Source: Thozetella sp. PMI_491 (taxonomy: Eukaryota > Ascomycota > Sordariomycetes > Chaetosphaeriales > Chaetosphaeriaceae). Taken from it: a DNA stretch of 64,000 nucleotides. The DNA is taken from NCBI GenBank assembly GCA_021432635.1, contig MU270019.1, positions 1,237,672 through 1,301,671 of the forward strand, written 5' to 3'. This document shows positions 60,759-64,000 of this stretch, piece by piece. Under the pieces are notes generated by a model. The model saw only the letters and a list, made by a program, of their open reading frames with translations. It was not told where the DNA came from and did no database searches. A program made the position numbers and the translations under genes. Each line of letters opens with the position of its first letter. The first letter of the stretch is position 1.

Positions 60759-61993
60759 CTACAGCTTGGAAAGCCTCGTAATCAAACCCGGAACACCCCC
60801 TTCGACTATCGCTAGGCTCTCCGGTCCAATGTCTGCAAGCGTCTTGCACCCAGAAAGGCGCATACACATCTCAAATTCTTCCTTCAGAATCTGGATCGCG
60901 TGTTCAACGCCCTCGGGGCCGTTGTACGCTAGAGACCAGATCGGTATTCTGCCAGCAAAGCAAATATCTGCGCCCAAAGCTAGTGCCTTAAAGATGTCGC
61001 TGCCTCTCCGAATTCCGCCATCGATGCCCAGCATCAGCTTGTTCTCCGGCGCGCGGGCTGCGTTAACGCTTCGGACAGCCGCGGCACACGCTGGCAGCGC
61101 CTCCAACGTGGCGGGCGCCCCGTCAAGTTGCCTTCCGCCGTGGTTGGATACAATGACGCCCTTGATACGCGGATACGAACTCGCTGAGAGTACGTCCTCT
61201 GGGGTATAGATCCCCTTAAGCCAGATCTCCATATCGGGTGGGGTTACTTCGGAGAGCCAGGGAAGCAGATTCGCGAAGGTATTATCGGCGTCACGCTTCG
61301 TGTCTCGGAAGCTCTTCGGATCGTACTCAATGTTGGGAAACTTGAATCCAGGGGGAAGATCAATGCCGTTGCGGTATCTAGCGTGGACGCGTGTTAGTCA
61401 CCAGACAGCCTATAGACAATAATGCATGGCGCATATCCCTTGCCCTTGCTCTAGGGCCGGAAAACCTACTCGTTCAGTCGCCTGCCGAGGGTGGGTGCAT
61501 CTACGGTCAAGAGAAGCGCCTTATAACCAGCCTTCTCTGCCCTCTTCAAAAGGCCAAGAGTATATTTTCTCTGATTCGCACTTGAAGTTTGCAGCCCGTA
61601 AGGAATACCAGTGCCAATCTCTTTGCCGGCCTGGATGACATCCTCGAGGGACTTGGTAGCCCAATGTGACAATCCCATGGCGATGCCTGCCTTGGCCGCC
61701 GCGCGAGAGGTTCCAATCTCACCGTCAGGGTGCGCAAGGCAATGCATGGCTGCCGGGGAAAAAGCGAAGGGAAACGTCACCTTGCCGCCAAAGAGAGTCG
61801 TGGAGGTGTCGATTTGCTCGACGTCGCGGAGGATGCGTGGCATAATTCGGTAGCGATCATAGGCCGCCTCGTTTGCCTTGACGGTGATGAGGTCCATAGA
61901 GCCTTCGTTGATGTATTGTGCCCATTTCGGTTCGAGCTTCGCGCATCCCGCGGCGCGGATGTCGGCGATAGTGAAAACTTTAGGCGGCGACAT
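60759..61993 (-). CDS. FMN-dependent 2-hydroxy-acid dehydrogenase/oxidase
   Basis: Exons 61470..61993 and 60759..61377, with a 92-nt intron (GTAGGT...CTAG), give 380 residues. The join gives RRLNE-YRNGIDLPPG. The protein is a TIM-barrel FMN enzyme. It has SPAAMHCLAHPDGE near residue 80, a Lys-containing WLKGIYTPEDV, the active-site signature SNHGGRQLDG (catalytic His and Arg), and the phosphate-binding IDGGIRRGSDIFKALALGA. No N-terminal cytochrome b5 domain is present, so it resembles glycolate oxidase or lactate oxidase rather than the mitochondrial flavocytochrome b2. It oxidises an L-2-hydroxy acid to a 2-oxo acid. It fits with the neighbouring 2-oxo acid reductase and transporter. Confidence 0.9.
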
Positions 61994-62778
61994 GATAAGG
62001 AAAGTTAAATGGAGGGATTAGGTTGAAGGCTTGACGGATCCTCCGTTTGAACTAGCAAGAGCTCTGAAGAGGGCGGCAATAGCTAGGGGACATGCAGGTC
62101 TGGCTGGTCAAGCTTGCGGCAGCTGCACTTTTAAACCCTCCAGCTGTGTATGGCACGATCCCCAGCTCCGCGGGTGAGTACCGTTTTGCTCCACAGCTCG
62201 CTGTAGCTACAGGGAGCTTGGGTATCCCCTCACTAAGGTGGCGGTATGGCCTGCTCCAAGCTAAGCGCCGCGTAGCATCGGACGTGGGGTGTCCGGGGCT
62301 CCGATCTCGCCTGCTGGCCAAGAACATAGTGGCTGATAAGAGTTGCGAGGAGTGCTGTGGACCTTGTTTGTTCTAGATGGACACGGGCGAATCGTGGTGT
62401 CTCGTTCGTCGCACAGTGGCTAATCAGTTGACGCTTTACTGAATACGGTATCTATAGACTATACCTTCGAACTGAAACTTAGCCTCCCCAATCCCTGCGA
62501 GAACGACAAATAGCGGGTCTGCCAATCTTGGCCGTGATGTAGAAAGTGTCGAAGCAGATTGCTACGTTGAGACACAGATAAACTGATCTCTGCAGAGGTA
62601 TCTGCCTGATGTCCTGATAGAGGCCAGGTTAATGTAAATTGAACGCCACCCCTCGAGTTCATCCTCCTGCCGCATCTCCTTGTCAGCAACGCAGCTCCGC
62701 CCATAGCTTGGTTGTGACGCTCTTGAAGTTCCTGCCGCGCGTAATATCGCTGTTCCTCGACTTCTGCAGCCTTATATA
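61994..62778. other. Divergent intergenic region
   Basis: About 0.78 kb between the oxidase (minus) and the transporter (plus). It is a candidate shared promoter, with no gene supported. A long minus-strand frame at 62.5-63.0 kb is a shadow overlapping the transporter's first exon. Confidence 0.5.
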
Positions 62779-64000
62779 ATGGAAGCCACGAAGGTTGACT
62801 CGGCTCCGAGCAAGTCTCCTGATGCGACATCCGCGGTCGCCCTCCCCAGCGACAGCGACAATGACGTCGAAGCCCGTGCGGCCGAGTACGTACCTGGCTC
62901 GAAGCTGGAGAAGCAGCTGCTTCGGAAGATCGACTTCTACATAATGCCGACGTTGTGGTTGATGTGTGTGCTTGCCTACGTTGATCGCAACAATATCGTA
63001 CGTCTAGCTCTCCAGCACCAACAGCTCGTGGCCTCAATGCCCTTGCACTACAATAGACTTGATACGAGATATTTACTGACTTGGAATGAGCTAGGGAAAC
63101 GCAAAGGCTGCGGGAATGTCTTCAGATTTGGGTCTTACAGACGGGAGTGCGTTGCCTAGTGTCCGACATCTCGCCCCAGTCCATATGCGGTTCTAATATG
63201 ATGAGCAGATTATTCGATGTTGATTTCCATCTTCTTTGTTGGTTATCTGATCTACGAAATCCCGTCGAACCTGATCCTCGCGCGAGTGCCTCCGTCCTGG
63301 TACCTTCCCAGTCTCATGATCGCCTGGGGTATCTTGGTTGCGGGCATGTCGCAGGTCGCCAATTTCCACGCCATCCTTGTCTGTCGGTTCTTCCTGGGGT
63401 TCATCGAGGCTGGCTTTATGCCAGGCGTCATGTTTCTCATGTCGTGTTGGTACAAAAAAGAAGAGCTCGGTATTTGTTTTGCCCCAATCCTGACTTCTTA
63501 GATCCGGGTGCACGTGGCCCTAGAGACCTGCCTGCTAACTGTCTCCGTAGGAAAGCGATTCTCAATCTTTTTTAGTGCTCTCTGTATCGCGGGTGCTGTT
63601 AGCGGTCTTCTTTCGGGAGCCATTATCTCGGGGCTGGAGGGGGCTAAAGGCATGAGAGGCTGGCGCTGGCTCTTCCTCTTGGAAGGTGTTATCACTGTCT
63701 TTGTCGCTTTTGGCTGTAAGTTCATCCTCCTGGACTACCCGGAGACCAGCCGTCGCTTGACCCCCGAGGAACGCAAGCTTGCCGCTCTCCGCATCAAGAT
63801 TGACAAAGATGCTACCGCCGCCCAGGCGGCGAAGATGAAGTTGGTTGATGCCCTGTATGCCGCATTGGTCGATCTCAGAACCTACGTCTTCATGGCGCTG
63901 TATCTTTTGGACAATGGCTGCGCAACGATTAGCTACTTCATCCCCACGGTGCTTAGTGATATGGGCTACTCCGGTACCCTCGCTCAGTGGATGACTGTGC
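62779..64000 (+). CDS. MFS anion:cation symporter (allantoate permease/Dal5-type), 3' partial
   Basis: Exons 62779..62997, 63095..63146, 63209..63469 and 63551 to beyond 64000. The gene runs off the right edge. Visible residues include a polar N terminus, KLLRKIDFYIMPTLWLM-like first helix region ending in YVDRNNI, then GNAKAAGMSSDLGLTDGNYSMLISIFFVGYLIYEIPSNLIL, WGILVAGMSQ, RFFLGFIEAGFMPG and GWRWLFLLEGV. These are hallmarks of the ACS family (Dal5, Tna1, Liz1 relatives), which import organic anions such as allantoate, nicotinate or pantothenate. The first three junctions are each in phase. A Liz1-like pantothenate role would suit the nearby PanE homologue, but is not shown. Confidence 0.85.

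Noticed and set aside
62459-63037. 192-residue minus-strand frame overlapping the MFS transporter start
   Set aside because: Shadow of the transporter's first exon and promoter, with no domain.

Overview
The window looks like 64 kb of a filamentous ascomycete genome (Pezizomycotina, most likely a Sordariomycete). The evidence is the gene content (a flavin-carrier/TRP-like membrane protein, an HsbA-type secreted protein, a Clr5-ankyrin protein, a C2H2 regulator, a hybrid PKS-NRPS) and the many short introns of about 53-146 nt with GTAAGT-like donors. Nearly every multi-exon model was rebuilt by hand: a splice donor and acceptor were chosen so that phase, protein-family continuity and total length (a multiple of three) all agree. 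No tRNA, rRNA or CRISPR array was recognised, and no intact transposon was found.

Layout. 0-7 kb holds housekeeping-like genes: a GH31 alpha-glycosidase and a flavin-carrier/TRP-like membrane protein. 8-28 kb is a looser accessory stretch. It has a class V PLP enzyme of the isopenicillin N epimerase/cysteine desulfurase type, an F-box-like hypothetical protein, a DAPG-hydrolase (PhlG) family protein, a large C2H2 regulator flanked by AT-rich gene-poor DNA, a small HsbA-like secreted protein, a penicillin acyltransferase (AAT) homologue and a 1266-residue Clr5-ankyrin protein.

28-53 kb is a secondary-metabolite cluster. Its core is a 12.7-kb hybrid PKS-NRPS gene (about 4061 residues, KS-AT-DH-MT-psiER-KR-ACP-C-A-T-R, eight exons). 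Downstream along the window come a rhodopsin-like integral membrane protein, a cytochrome P450, an MFS efflux pump, a stand-alone trans-acting enoyl reductase (which would supply the function missing from the PKS ER region) and an oxysterol-binding protein of the Kes1/Osh4 type. The last could be a self-resistance gene. The expected product is a methylated reduced polyketide fused to an amino acid and released by the terminal reductase-fold domain as an aldehyde or tetramic acid. The condensation domain, however, has Pro in place of the second His of HHxxxDG.

53-64 kb starts with two membrane-protein genes of unknown role. Then comes a metabolic block that may be a small cluster of its own: an ornithine-type class III aminotransferase, a ketopantoate-reductase-like enzyme, a Zn2Cys6 regulator, an FMN-dependent 2-hydroxy-acid oxidase and an allantoate-permease-type MFS transporter that runs off the right edge.
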